A stretch of 64,000 bases of DNA from a bacterium (GTDB lineage Bacteria > Fidelibacterota > Marinisomatia > Marinisomatales > TCS55): assembly GCA_004321715.1 (NCBI GenBank), contig SGYN01000002.1, positions 1 through 64,000 of the forward strand, in the 5' to 3' direction. The translations under genes and the position numbers were made by a program. Below the pieces are notes generated by a model that was not told where the DNA came from, searched no databases, and saw only the letters and a list, made by a program, of their open reading frames with translations. Of the stretch, positions 1 to 10,700 are shown piece after piece (positions within the stretch are counted from its first letter, which is position 1; every line of letters starts with the position of its first letter).

Positions 1-423
1 ATTCTCTGTTTCTTCCAGAATAGTATCATAATCTTTTTGATAATATTTTATTAATAGCTTACGATAATAGGCCGCTCTATAAACACGATCATTTTCATCT
101 GTTAAGTTTATAACTTCATCATAATATCTATTTGCCAATATTTGGTTTCCAGATAAGTCGTAGCTTCTTGCAATATGATATAATATTGGAACTTCTAGAC
201 TGTCGCTTGGGAATTTATAAAGATATTGAAATAAACTCAGTAGCGCTCTTTCATAATGCTCACCCTTAATTAGAAAGTCGCAAAAAGATAATAATTCCTG
301 CTTTTGGAAGTTTGAGTGTTCTAGCCAGTCATCTTTTATTTCATCAACGCTACGGTAATTTTGACTATATATAATACAAATAGAAAATAGAAGGACTATT
401 ATAATCCGAGGTTTTACAAACAT
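1..423 (-). CDS. TPR-like secreted protein, N-terminal part (partial)
   Basis: This gene runs off the left edge; 141 codons are visible. It begins with an ATG at 423, preceded by a good ribosome site (GGGGAGGA, ten bases upstream). The N-terminus has a signal peptide of about 20 residues (hydrophobic IIIVLLFSICIIYS, then QN). The rest is helical with repeating tetratricopeptide-like spacing, for example a stretch with YHIARSYDLSGN followed by ANRYYDEVINL. Such proteins usually scaffold envelope complexes. The exact role cannot be told without the missing C-terminus. Confidence 0.7.
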   Translation of the reverse strand, partial: MFVKPRIIIVLLFSICIIYSQNYRSVDEIKDDWLEHSNFQKQELLSFCDFLIKGEHYERALLSLFQYLYKFPSDSLEVPILYHIARSYDLSGNQILANRYYDEVINLTDENDRVYRAAYYRKLLIKYYQKDYDTILEETEN

Positions 424-521
424 AATTTATATATCCTCCCCTATGAGGATGTATAAATATAGCATCCGAAAGGAATAAAAACTATATCTAGGAGAGAATC
501 AAAAAGATTCTTCTTAAAATA

Positions 522-995
522 CTATTTTGATTCTTTAAAATCTAAGGAAACTGAATTTACACAGTAACGTAATCCAGTAGGATTAGGGCCATCAGTAAAT
601 ACATGTCCTAAGTGAGATTCGCATCTTGCGCAAAGTATTTCAACTCTGGTCATTCCCAACGTCTTGTCTTCTTTCTCAATAATTCTATCTTTATCTAATG
701 ACTGATAAAAGCTTGGCCATCCGGTTCCAGAATCAAACTTGGTTTCTGAACTAAATAATTCGTAATCGCATCCTGCGCAAGTATAAGTACCATCTTCTTT
801 ATGATTATAATATTTTCCAGTAAAGGCCATTTCTGTACCTTTTTCACGTAAGATTTTATACTCTTTAGGCGTTAAACAAGTTTCCCATTCGGCATCAGAT
901 TTCAATATTTTTTTACTCATATTAATTTTTTCCTGTTCTTGCTGTGCGTACAATGTAACAATTAAAAAAAATATTAATTTGATAAAAGATTTCAT
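522..995 (-). CDS. msrB: Exported peptide-methionine (R)-S-oxide reductase MsrB
   Basis: MsrB reduces methionine-R-sulfoxide in oxidised proteins. The 157-residue product carries all family marks: zinc cysteines C73/C76 and C122/C125, the GWPSF motif at 92-96, and the catalytic cysteine C145 in RYCVNS. An N-terminal signal peptide (KLIFFLIVTLYA before QQ) means it probably repairs proteins in the periplasm. The ATG at 995 was chosen over a GTG at 1001; an internal ATG at residue 26 would give a cytoplasmic form. It is the last gene of the gldAFG operon, 12 bases after the DUF4340 gene. Confidence 0.93.
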   Translation of the reverse strand: MKSFIKLIFFLIVTLYAQQEQEKINMSKKILKSDAEWETCLTPKEYKILREKGTEMAFTGKYYNHKEDGTYTCAGCDYELFSSETKFDSGTGWPSFYQSLDKDRIIEKEDKTLGMTRVEILCARCESHLGHVFTDGPNPTGLRYCVNSVSLDFKESK

Positions 996-1007
996 TATCA
1001 CTGAAAA

Positions 1008-1565
1008 CTATAATGAATCAGGCTCTGATGGTTCAAATGGTGGCAGGGGTTTAGAACCCCAGAAAGTTGGACGTGTTTGCAAATTATTTAATACATTTTC
1101 ATTTGTCATAAATACTTCGGATTCATTGACCATCCTAACATAACATCTTTGCCAATCTGAACTAGATCTACCAAATATAGCTTCTCCTAATTTTTCATTA
1201 TTATATCCATAAAAAGTGAGTTTTAAACCAAGACTGTCATCCACATTAAACCTATTCCACTTCTTGGGATTATTTGATACCATAGATTCGCGCTTCACGC
1301 TCAATATCTTATTTTCAACATCATCTATACGGTTCATTTGAATAAGCAAAGAATCATTTCCAATAATCTGCCAAGAAGTATCTTTTCTTTGAATAGAAAT
1401 AAACAACGAGTCTTGTTGAATATCAAATTTGTTGACTTCATCTATAAGTACTGAAAATACATCAGTAGTTTGAGTGAGATGCCTCTTTTGTCTAGATTGA
1501 CTAATAAAGAATAGTACAATAATTAAGGTCAGGGTCCCGAGAAGAATTTTTGTGCTCTTAGTCAT
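1008..1565 (-). CDS. DUF4340-like membrane-anchored protein
   Basis: A 185-residue protein with one N-terminal membrane segment (about residues 5-20) and a beta-rich extracytoplasmic part including WQIIGNDSLLI and FGRSSSDWQRCYVR. This matches DUF4340, a domain of unknown function usually encoded next to gldG-like genes. The ATG at 1565 is preferred over an in-frame TTG at 1577 because GAGGAA lies just upstream. Start and gldG stop overlap by eight bases, so translation is likely coupled. It probably works with the GldFG-like complex; the family name is from memory of its appearance and context. Confidence 0.7.
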   Translation of the reverse strand: MTKSTKILLGTLTLIIVLFFISQSRQKRHLTQTTDVFSVLIDEVNKFDIQQDSLFISIQRKDTSWQIIGNDSLLIQMNRIDDVENKILSVKRESMVSNNPKKWNRFNVDDSLGLKLTFYGYNNEKLGEAIFGRSSSDWQRCYVRMVNESEVFMTNENVLNNLQTRPTFWGSKPLPPFEPSEPDSL

Positions 1566-3078
1566 ACATTTCCTCAATTAATTTCATAGTTCTTTTATGC
1601 ATTTGTAAACGCCAAAAACCAAATCCAATAATTAACAGAGAGGGCAATAAACCATTTATCCATTTCCACGTTGATTTGGCATCATCCGTTACTAATTCTG
1701 CATCTAATGAACGATCAGTTATTTCTCTAGAACGAAGCGCCATCAAATCTTTATCTCCCATTAAGAAATCTATTGCATTCATCATAAATATATGATTCTC
1801 AGGTACAGCGCCACCACCATCATCTGTTAAAAATCTATTATCTGCCACTAATATAAGCTGACTTACTAAACCGGTCTCATTACTAGGTAGTTCCGACCTA
1901 GCAGCAACCACTTTTCCTGACTGGTTCAAATTTCTTAATTGAGGATTTTGATTTGGATCAGGACTTAAATTATAGAAACCTGTCATTACTCCAGATTTAT
2001 TAGATGAAGAAAATAATGGAACCCTATTAATATTAGCGCCTACAGAATCAAATTGAATTTCTGTTGAGAAGAACACATGAACCTGCTCTAATCCACTCAC
2101 AAGAGGTTCTTGTTCATTAAAGCTGCGTATAATTGGTAAAAAAGGGTATTCCATAGGAACATTCATGCGCATAAATCCCATATCTTGCATAACATTGACT
2201 CTTCCACAATTCTTATCCAACACAAGGTTTTCAGATAAAGTAAAACCATAAGGTTTTAGTAAGTCAAAGATATTAGATTGAAAAACTTCGGCTCTTTGCG
2301 TTTGCAGATCAATTGATAAAGGATTTAAGGCAACGAATAAGTTTCCACCATTATTAATAAATTTATACAAATGATCATATTTTTTTACATCTAATGAGTC
2401 TTTTATTCCCGTTAAAATTAATACATCAATATTATCAGGAATCTCATTCGATAATTCCAGGGGCCTCATTTCATATCTCTGCCGTAAAATCTGAGAAAAA
2501 GTATTTGTTTGAATGTCATCATTATCTGGTTTAACCATACCTACAAATTTTTTATTTTTTTCAACAAGTTTTTTTATCCGAGTAGTGATTTCATACTCTA
2601 AGCCAGTTGTAGATAATACTACAGGTATAACTTCACGTTTATCTTCAAAATATATCGCAACACCCATAAACACTTTTTTAACAACTGCCTCATCTTTTTC
2701 TATAACCTGCAGTTGAACAGGTTGAACTCCAGATTTCTGAGCCTCTTTTTCTAACCCATCATCAGAATCAGGTACAAAAAATTCAAAACGTATTTTCCCT
2801 TTTGATATTGCTGCGTATTCCTCCAGAATATCCTGAAGATAGCGTCTGTTGTTCCCATATTCACCAGGAAGATTTTCTGAGAAATACACCTTAATATTTA
2901 ATAAATCATCAATTTTTTTAATGACTTGCTCAGTAGAGGAAGACAAAGAATACATTTTTGTATCTGTAAGATCAAATCGTGTATACCAATTACGAGCAAT
3001 TAAATTCAATAATACAAGCGTAACTAAAATAATTACTGCTGGTAACACCATTGATTTTCTATAATCAAAATTTAACAT
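1558..3078 (-). CDS. gldG: GldG-like ABC transporter auxiliary membrane protein
   Basis: GldG-family proteins are partners of an ABC-2 exporter and carry a large periplasmic domain. This 506-residue protein has an N-terminal membrane segment (about 10-28), the family-typical RFDLTDTKMYSLS stretch after it, a long soluble domain, and a C-terminal membrane segment (about 475-492). The ATG at 3078 overlaps the gldF stop by one base (TAATG) and follows a strong AAGGAGGTGG site, so the upstream GTG at 3087 is unlikely. In Flavobacterium, GldA/F/G support gliding and T9SS function. The same set occurs in non-gliding relatives, so motility should not be assumed. Confidence 0.85.
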   Translation of the reverse strand: MLNFDYRKSMVLPAVIILVTLVLLNLIARNWYTRFDLTDTKMYSLSSSTEQVIKKIDDLLNIKVYFSENLPGEYGNNRRYLQDILEEYAAISKGKIRFEFFVPDSDDGLEKEAQKSGVQPVQLQVIEKDEAVVKKVFMGVAIYFEDKREVIPVVLSTTGLEYEITTRIKKLVEKNKKFVGMVKPDNDDIQTNTFSQILRQRYEMRPLELSNEIPDNIDVLILTGIKDSLDVKKYDHLYKFINNGGNLFVALNPLSIDLQTQRAEVFQSNIFDLLKPYGFTLSENLVLDKNCGRVNVMQDMGFMRMNVPMEYPFLPIIRSFNEQEPLVSGLEQVHVFFSTEIQFDSVGANINRVPLFSSSNKSGVMTGFYNLSPDPNQNPQLRNLNQSGKVVAARSELPSNETGLVSQLILVADNRFLTDDGGGAVPENHIFMMNAIDFLMGDKDLMALRSREITDRSLDAELVTDDAKSTWKWINGLLPSLLIIGFGFWRLQMHKRTMKLIEEMYD

Positions 3079-3791
3079 TAGCTCCACCTCCTTGATTCTA
3101 ACGACTGAACGGTCATAATCAAGAAAAATCCAATAACTGAAAGAAAATAAACAATATTTCTAGAATCAATTACACCACGAGAAATATTTGAATAATGATA
3201 ATCCACGCTAATATATTGGACTATACCTGCCAAATTTGTTGGAACTAATGGCAGAAAGAACCCCATAAGAAAGAATAAAAGAACAATAAATACTCCAATA
3301 ATAAATGCTACTACTTGATTATCTGTGATACTGCTTGCAAATATTCCTATTGATGCATACATAGAGCCGACTAATGCTAACCCAATATACCCTGTGAATA
3401 ATGCACCATAATCAATTTTTGTACCGAACTTTACCAATGTAATAAAGTGTATAACTGTTGCTAATAAACCGAGGAGTATCAATACAACTGCTGCAAAATA
3501 TTTTCCAAGAACAAACTCAGGAGTTTTAATTGGCAAAGTTGCAATAGTTTCCATTGTACCTATATTATTTTCTCTTGCAATCAGCCCCATAGAAATAGCA
3601 GGTATAAATATGAGATAGACCATTGGAACAATACTAAATAAAGATCTGAGGTCTGATTGATTATAAAGAAAAAATGTACTTGTAAAAAAATAACCATTAA
3701 AAATAGAGAATATTACCAAAAATATATAAGCCATTGGGCTATTAAAAAATCCCCGTATCTCTCTTTGAAAAATCGATCGCGTATTATGCAT
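3078..3791 (-). CDS. gldF: GldF-like ABC-2 permease
   Basis: The membrane-spanning subunit of an ABC-2 type exporter. It has 237 residues and about six hydrophobic helices, and its N-terminus (IFQREIRGFFNSPMAYIF) is typical of GldF. The ENNIGTMETIATLPI region is the cytosolic coupling-helix motif seen in this family. The ATG lies inside the end of the ATPase gene (eight-base overlap) and the stop overlaps the gldG start, giving a tightly coupled A-F-G order. The substrate is unknown. Confidence 0.88.
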   Translation of the reverse strand: MHNTRSIFQREIRGFFNSPMAYIFLVIFSIFNGYFFTSTFFLYNQSDLRSLFSIVPMVYLIFIPAISMGLIARENNIGTMETIATLPIKTPEFVLGKYFAAVVLILLGLLATVIHFITLVKFGTKIDYGALFTGYIGLALVGSMYASIGIFASSITDNQVVAFIIGVFIVLLFFLMGFFLPLVPTNLAGIVQYISVDYHYSNISRGVIDSRNIVYFLSVIGFFLIMTVQSLESRRWS

Positions 3792-4728
3792 CAGCTTTGC
3801 CTTCCATTGTTAGCTTTCGAAATATATCTTCCAAGTCAGTAGTTGTTGGTGTCATTTTAAGAATTATCCATCCTGAACTAACTGCATAATTAAATAAATC
3901 TTCCCTAGGGTCTACTTCCTGAGAATATTCAAGTTGGATTAAATGATGATCTTTCTTTTCCTCCATATTTGATATATCAATATTTGGCACTGCTACAGAT
4001 AAGTCTTTTAATGATTTTTCACTTGTATTACGTACCTCAAGATTTAATAAAGTATTTCCTCTAAAACTACTCATCAATTCATCATTTGTACCATTTGCAA
4101 CTATTTCACCTTGATGTATTATCATTATTCTATCAACTGTTGCCTGTATCTCCTGCAAAATATGGCTGGACATAAGCACCAGCTTTTCACGGCCAAGACT
4201 CTTAATTAATCCACGTATTTCTACGATTTGGTTTGGGTCTAATCCCGTAACCGGCTCATCTAATATTAAAATTTTTGGATCATGTATCATAGATCCCGCT
4301 AAGCCTATACGCTGCTTATATCCTTTGGAGCAAGATGATACCTCTTTATGAACTACGCCTTGAAGGCCACAACGATCAACTACTCTGGTTAAAGCTTCGC
4401 GAAATTTCTTTCCAGTTATGTTTCGAACTCTTGCAATAAATTCTAGATATTCATAAACAGACATTTCAGGATATAGAGGATTTAATTCAGGTAAATAACC
4501 TATTTGTTTCTGAATTTCTAATGCACTATCATTAATGTTTAAATCATTAATCTCTACATTGCCTGCTGTTGGAACCAAATAGCCTGTAAGCATTTTTAGA
4601 GTAGTAGTTTTCCCAGCGCCATTTTCTCCCAAGAAACCAACTATTTCCCCATCGTTGATCTCAAAGTTTATAGATTTGACTGCTTGAACATCTCCATAGT
4701 TCTTTGACAAATCCTGTACTTTTATCAT
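3784..4728 (-). CDS. gldA: GldA-like ABC transporter ATPase
   Basis: ATP-binding subunit of the GldFG complex. The 314 residues contain Walker A (GENGAGKTT, 34-42), a signature with cysteine before the serine (CSKGYKQR, 133-140), Walker B (ILILDEP, 153-159) and the H-loop histidine at 189. A C-terminal extension of about 90 residues is typical of ABC-2 ATPases. An AGGAGG site lies about ten bases before the ATG. It is the first gene of the gldA-gldF-gldG-DUF4340-msrB run, after a 104-base gap, so the promoter is likely in 4729-4832. Confidence 0.92.
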   Translation of the reverse strand: MIKVQDLSKNYGDVQAVKSINFEINDGEIVGFLGENGAGKTTTLKMLTGYLVPTAGNVEINDLNINDSALEIQKQIGYLPELNPLYPEMSVYEYLEFIARVRNITGKKFREALTRVVDRCGLQGVVHKEVSSCSKGYKQRIGLAGSMIHDPKILILDEPVTGLDPNQIVEIRGLIKSLGREKLVLMSSHILQEIQATVDRIMIIHQGEIVANGTNDELMSSFRGNTLLNLEVRNTSEKSLKDLSVAVPNIDISNMEEKKDHHLIQLEYSQEVDPREDLFNYAVSSGWIILKMTPTTTDLEDIFRKLTMEGKADA

Positions 4729-4832
4729 GAAATAATTCCTCCTATAAATCCAATAATAGTCTAATTAATAAAAAATGTTCCTGAATCGGGCCAAAAAGAT
4801 ATAAAAAAAAATAAAAATGTCAAAAAAGAATG

Positions 4833-6323
4833 TTACATCCAATCTGGAATGCTAGCGCCGACGCCTAAAAAAGGTAATATAACAAAATACAATAAAATAA
4901 CAATTACCCCAATTGCAATTAGATTTAACCAAAAACCACATTTAGCCATTACTGGTATGGAAACATGTCCGCTTGATAATACAATTGCATTAGGACCCGT
5001 TCCAGACGGGAGCATAAATGCGCATGAAGCTGCAATAGTAGCAGGTATCATTAATAAGAACGGGTGAAAGTTCCCAGCTTGGGAGAGGCCCGCAAGCACT
5101 GGAAGAAAAATAGCAGTTGAAGCTGTATTAGAATTTATTTCGGTTAGAAAGACCATTCCTCCCACAACAAGCAAGATTACGAGAAATATTGAAATCCCAT
5201 CTAGATTAAGATTTTGACCTATCCATAATATTAGCTGTGATTCTTTAAATGCGGATGCAATAGCCAAGCCTCCTCCAATTAACATTGCAATGCCCCAGGG
5301 AACAGTTTTTGCATCCTCCCATTCCAATAATTTTAATTTAGTGCCATCTTTATTAATCTTTCCATTCGGGATCAAAAACAATAACAATGCTGCAAAAAAC
5401 GCAACGGTAGAATCTTTGACATATGATTGAACACCTAAATAATCTGACCAACCCATGATAGTTAAAAAACTTATATCCATTTTTTGTCGAAAGACAAATC
5501 CTAACGCATAAAATATGCAAATGATAAGAACACGTTTTTCAGCAGTTGACATTGTCCCTAATTCTTGATACTCTTTTTCAATTATTTCATTAGAGCCACT
5601 TAATCCACCATCAACATTAAAATAAGTAATTATAAATACCCATGCTATAGGAAGAAATAATACCACAAAAGGTAAACCTATTTTTAACCAATCAGTAAAT
5701 ACAATATCTGGTGAATCTGGAAAAATGCCCTTCAATGTACTTACAAATAATAAATTTGGAGGTGTACCAATAAGAGTTCCTGTACCTCCAATACTTGCTG
5801 CATACGCTATAGATAGAACTAATGCACTCCCAAATGTGTCTTTCTTGCTCAAGGTTTCTCTTTGTATAACTGCTAATCCAATAGGGAGCATCATTAGTGT
5901 TGTTGAATTATTTGAGGTCCACATTGATAAAAATGCAGATGCAATCATAAAACTTAATATAATTTGTCTTCTACTTGTTCCAATTAGCTGAATAGTTCCA
6001 AGAGCAATACGCTTATGAAGATTGTTTGTTTCTATAGCTTTTGCTACCAAAAATGCTCCAATGATTAATAAAACAATATGATGTCCGTAACTCGCAGCAA
6101 TATGATTAGCATTAAGGATTCCTAGTAGAGGGAAAAAAACTATAGGAATAAATGCAGTGGCAAAAATTGATATTGCCTCTGTTACCCAAAGAATAGCCAT
6201 TAATATAGAGACTCCAGCTGCTTTCATTGCTTTTGGATTCATACCATCCGGTTCAGGTAAAATCATAATCAAAACAAATACAATCACACTTAAAACAATA
6301 CCAATATTCTGACGATTATACAT
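4833..6323 (-). CDS. DASS/SLC13-family sodium-coupled anion symporter
   Basis: A 496-residue protein with about 11-12 membrane helices of the divalent anion:sodium symporter family, which imports di- and tricarboxylates or sulfate. The two hairpin motifs are visible: MWTSNNSTTLMMLP (SNN where many members have SNT) and NSNTASTAIFLP, plus GTPPNLLF. It starts eight bases after the susD stop, so it is probably co-transcribed with susC-susD. That suggests it takes the liberated substrate or product across the inner membrane. A carboxylate is more likely than sulfate given the neighbouring esterases, but this is inference. Confidence 0.85.
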   Translation of the reverse strand: MYNRQNIGIVLSVIVFVLIMILPEPDGMNPKAMKAAGVSILMAILWVTEAISIFATAFIPIVFFPLLGILNANHIAASYGHHIVLLIIGAFLVAKAIETNNLHKRIALGTIQLIGTSRRQIILSFMIASAFLSMWTSNNSTTLMMLPIGLAVIQRETLSKKDTFGSALVLSIAYAASIGGTGTLIGTPPNLLFVSTLKGIFPDSPDIVFTDWLKIGLPFVVLFLPIAWVFIITYFNVDGGLSGSNEIIEKEYQELGTMSTAEKRVLIICIFYALGFVFRQKMDISFLTIMGWSDYLGVQSYVKDSTVAFFAALLLFLIPNGKINKDGTKLKLLEWEDAKTVPWGIAMLIGGGLAIASAFKESQLILWIGQNLNLDGISIFLVILLVVGGMVFLTEINSNTASTAIFLPVLAGLSQAGNFHPFLLMIPATIAASCAFMLPSGTGPNAIVLSSGHVSIPVMAKCGFWLNLIAIGVIVILLYFVILPFLGVGASIPDWM

Positions 6324-6331
6324 CTATGGTA

Positions 6332-7726
6332 CTAATTAGGATCGTTTTGAACGCGATCATAAATGGAATCGTTAGTTGGGAAATTTGGGTTTGTGCTTTT
6401 TTCTTTTTCAGGATATAATAATCTTCTAGGAGTGCCACTAGAACAAGCAGTTGGCTCTCCACCTGAATCTATAAAATCTGGATATCCGGTCCTTCTCCAA
6501 TCGCTCCAAGTCTGTATATTTAAAAACATCGCTTTATACTTTTCATTCATTATAGCTTCATAGAGATTATTACCGCCCACATTCTCATATCTGGGTAAAT
6601 TACACGTTGATTCAATACCTTGCCATTTGACTTCTAAATCATCTAAAATACTATTCAAAGTTGTTCGAGCAGAGTTTTCATCGCCCATGTTATATTGGCA
6701 TTCTGCAATAATAAATTTGTTTTCATACCATGAGATAAATTCTACACCATAGTCCCTACTTCCATAGGTATTGCTATTTAAATCTGAACCATAAAATTGT
6801 GTTTCACCAGGCTTCACCCCTACAACAGGATCTCCTGAAAAATATATATTCAAACGACCATCATTATCATTTTCTAACATATCTACTAATAAATGAGCTG
6901 CTCCCATATAATCATTATTCTTGATAGTGAATTGCCACCAAATTGATTGTTCATTATTGGTAGTAGAATGCAGTGCTCTCCAATCGCCAGTGCCATTAGA
7001 GCTACTTACCCCTTGTTCAGCATGAAATAGAGCATTTTCATATGCCTGTATTCCATCTACTTCTGCCCAATTCAAATATATTCTTGCTGCTAGCGTATGC
7101 GCTACAGCAATCCATTTATTTGCATTCCCTCCAAATGAAAAATCATAGTTTGATGAAAAAGTTTGTACTTGACCCAATGAAAAATTATTTATTGCATCAT
7201 TTATTAATCCTAAAACTGCTTCATGAACTTCGCGCTGAGAATCTAAATTAGGAGATTCATAATTAGAATTAGCTGCCTCAGAATAAGGAATATCTCCCCA
7301 AAGATCTGCAGCGGTACTGATTATCAAAGCCTCCCACATTTGAGCAATACCAAGAACAAGATACTTTTCTTGATCTCTAGCTTTTTCTTGAATAGTTCTA
7401 ATATCAATCAGCCCACCTGTACCATAAATAGCAGACCACCTTCCATTCGTATTGCGATCAATAGGAGAACAATTATAATCGGAATAATATTCTAGTTTCT
7501 GTCCAGCCATTTGTTGCATAATCATTGTTACCATTCTATTTAAATATGACTCCATTACTCCATACATAGATACTTGAGAACCAACTAATAATGCTTCAAT
7601 AGAAATGATACTTACATCATCTACTTTATTTGGATCATTATCCAATAAATCACCGGTCAAAAAATCTTCACATCCCATAAAAAAAATGACTAATAAACAA
7701 AAAATTTTACTTTTTAACTTATTCAT
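6332..7726 (-). CDS. SusD/RagB-family outer-membrane substrate-binding lipoprotein
   Basis: Surface lipoprotein partner of the SusC transporter. The ATG at 7726 gives a 464-residue protein with a clean lipoprotein signal (LVIFFMGC, lipid cysteine C19) followed by EDFLTG. NDPNK close to the N-terminus and YGVMESYLNRM..MIMQQMAG resemble the SusD-like_2 branch often paired with nutrient transporters of unknown specificity. The longer in-frame start at 7795 lies inside susC and adds nothing like a signal peptide. It begins only a few bases after susC. No residues reveal the ligand. Confidence 0.9.
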   Translation of the reverse strand: MNKLKSKIFCLLVIFFMGCEDFLTGDLLDNDPNKVDDVSIISIEALLVGSQVSMYGVMESYLNRMVTMIMQQMAGQKLEYYSDYNCSPIDRNTNGRWSAIYGTGGLIDIRTIQEKARDQEKYLVLGIAQMWEALIISTAADLWGDIPYSEAANSNYESPNLDSQREVHEAVLGLINDAINNFSLGQVQTFSSNYDFSFGGNANKWIAVAHTLAARIYLNWAEVDGIQAYENALFHAEQGVSSSNGTGDWRALHSTTNNEQSIWWQFTIKNNDYMGAAHLLVDMLENDNDGRLNIYFSGDPVVGVKPGETQFYGSDLNSNTYGSRDYGVEFISWYENKFIIAECQYNMGDENSARTTLNSILDDLEVKWQGIESTCNLPRYENVGGNNLYEAIMNEKYKAMFLNIQTWSDWRRTGYPDFIDSGGEPTACSSGTPRRLLYPEKEKSTNPNFPTNDSIYDRVQNDPN

Positions 7727-7730
7727 AAAT

Positions 7731-10700
7731 CTACCAATTAAAATATAATGTAAAATTTGTTCCCCACGTCTGAGGTTGGTTAAAATAATCTTCACCCGAT
7801 ATTCTATTTTGATACATATTCGTTTCTGGATCCCAACCAGAATATTTTGTCCAAGTGATCAAATCTCTTGCACTTAATCGTAGACTCATACTTTTTAAAC
7901 CAAGATAATCTGTATATTTATTCGCCATCTGATAGGCAAGAGAAATTTCTCTTAGCTTTATATAGCTAGCATCTTCAATATTATTTATAATATCAAATTT
8001 TCTTCCAGCAATAGTAGTATAGAATATTTCATCAAATGCAACAATTTGATCTGTACCTGGTCCAATGGCGTTGGCATCATTATTTAACATATCTGAAATT
8101 TTACCCTTTCCCCATTCAGTAGATACACCTTCTTCGTATCCATGCCAATTTGGATTATCAAAGCTGGAGTGATATCTATTTTCTGTATCACCATGAGTTC
8201 CCCACTCATATAATGCATTTTTGGTATAATTAACTATATGTCCGCCCATACTTATATCAATTAGACAAGAAAATTTAATTTTACCAAAAAGCTCTACTTC
8301 ATTATAAAAACTTCCTGTCCAATCAGGGTTCGGATCATAACCAGTCCATACATATTCCCTATTTAACCAATCCGTATCTGGATATCCATCTCGTTGAATA
8401 TATACATCATTGCGCTTCCATTGACCAGCATATACAGAATCAATGTTAATATATACGGTATTTCCATTTTCATCAAAATCTTTGGCAGTTATTCCATAGC
8501 CAAAACGAGCCCAAGTATATCCTCTAAATTCTCCTAAAGTATGGCCAGGTGATACTTCACTAAATTTTGAAATACCAACACTTGGAACTTGAGAATAATC
8601 CATATTTTTTGCTTCATCACCTGAAACACCATTCATCTCTAATACCATATTAGTATTGCTTGCATAGATAAATCGTGAGCTCCATGAAAGATTCTTTTTT
8701 CTAATTGGATTGGTATTAATAACAAATTCTAATCCTTTATTTTCGATAATTGCTCCATTGGCAGTTTGCTCATCTGACCCTGTAGATGGGATGACATCAA
8801 TAGTAAAAATAACATCTGAGTTCAGGGCTTTATAGGAAGTAAAGTTGATTCCTATTTTATCTTCCAAAAAGCTTAAATCAACCCCAATTTCATTTTCAGT
8901 TCTTCTTTCTGGGCGAATACGCATATTACCAATACGATCATCAGAACGATAACCGGTTAATCCATTATATGTCAACGCAAGATTAACTTTATCTCCTGCT
9001 GAAAATGAAGTTGGTGACATGTATCCTGAATAAATAGTATAGACATTTGGCTGTTCACCTGCTTCACCAAACGCATATCTTAGTTTACCAAAATTAAGAT
9101 ATGGTATTTTCAAACGTTTTGAAAAATTCCAAGCAGCACTAAATTTTCTAAAATTGTGTCTTCTATCGGAAGGACCAAAAGTGGAAGACCCATCATTTCG
9201 AATAGCGCTTGTAAGATACAATTCATCAAATAAATCATACGTTCCTTGAATAAAGAATGACTCTGCATGACGTAAAGTCAATCGTTCATCTGCATAGATT
9301 GAACTATAATTTTCCATTTGAAAATAATTAGGCAATGTTTGATCCAAACCTGTAATCTCATAACTGCGAAAGTATCTACTATTTAAATTATGACCCATCA
9401 TAAGATTCATTGGTAGATTAAAAAGTTTGTTTCCATCAATATTAAAAACAAGATTTCCATCAAATTCCTGATCCACAATATCCTCACGGATTAATCGGCC
9501 AATACCTCCTTCACGGTATGTTCCGATAGGTAGAACTTCAGTTCTCTCATCTAAAGAATAATCTGTTCCCATAGTATATTTTAATGAACCCCAATCTGTA
9601 GGTCTAAAATCTAATTGAATACTACCATATAATCTGTCTACATGTTGTTTTTGCATTGCTTCATATAAAACCCAGTATGGATTATTCCAGCTATGATCTC
9701 CTTCGGGAGTTAATGAATTTGGATCTGTAGATGATCTATGATATTGTGTAACTGGATTTAAATATGGTTTTAGATCAAAATCTGGAGGAGTACTTAATAA
9801 CCCTTTCCCTAATCCATCCGTTGTATGTGCACGCATCACACTATTTACACTTACATTTACATAGGACATACTACCTGTTAGCGTAAGATTGTCTCGAATC
9901 AAATGACTTCCCTTTAACCTTACTGTATATCTTTCATAATCAGAAGGGACATCACGATTTGGAATATGCCCAAATACAGTAGAAACCATTTTTTTATAAT
10001 CTGCAAACTTTAGCCAGTGGGATTTTTCATATGATTTGCTCATTGAAAGATAGAATGTTGTTTTATCGCTCCCTCCATAGGCAGATACATTGTGATCATA
10101 ACTATTTCCATAATCTGATATTTCACCAATATGATCAAATACCTGATCAATATCTATATTATCATCAAACCAAGGAGATCCTTTAATATTTAATGGTTTT
10201 CCCCATGAAAATGCTTCTCCTTGTATGAAATTGCCTGCCTTTCCTTGCCCAAACCACTGCTGAACTGGATATCTATTATTTAACGCGCTTATACCTGCTT
10301 GGAATTTGTATGTTAATAGGGTCTTGCCTGTTCTACCAGACTTTGTAGTAATCATAATTACACCATTGGAAGCTCTTGACCCATAGATTGCTGAAGCCGC
10401 TGCACCTTTAAGAACTTCAATAGTTTCAATATCCTCTACATTGATGTCGCCTGTTCTACTTGATGATTCTGGATGCCCTCTTTCGCTGGTCTCAGAACCT
10501 CCTGAATCATATGTGCGATTGCTTACTGGGCTGCCATCTACAATTATTAATGGTTCATGGCTCCCAGAAATTGTACCAGTTCCTCTAATTCTAAAAAATG
10601 CATTTGTACCAGCATCTCCGCTTGTTTTTCTTATCTCTAATCCAGGAACATTTCCCCGCAATGAGGTAATCATGTTTACTTCTCCAGCTTTAACCACTGC

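Noticed and set aside
495-511. Small inverted repeat AGAATC/GATTCT after msrB
   Set aside because: Only six pairs, mostly AT, and no T-run follows on the minus strand.
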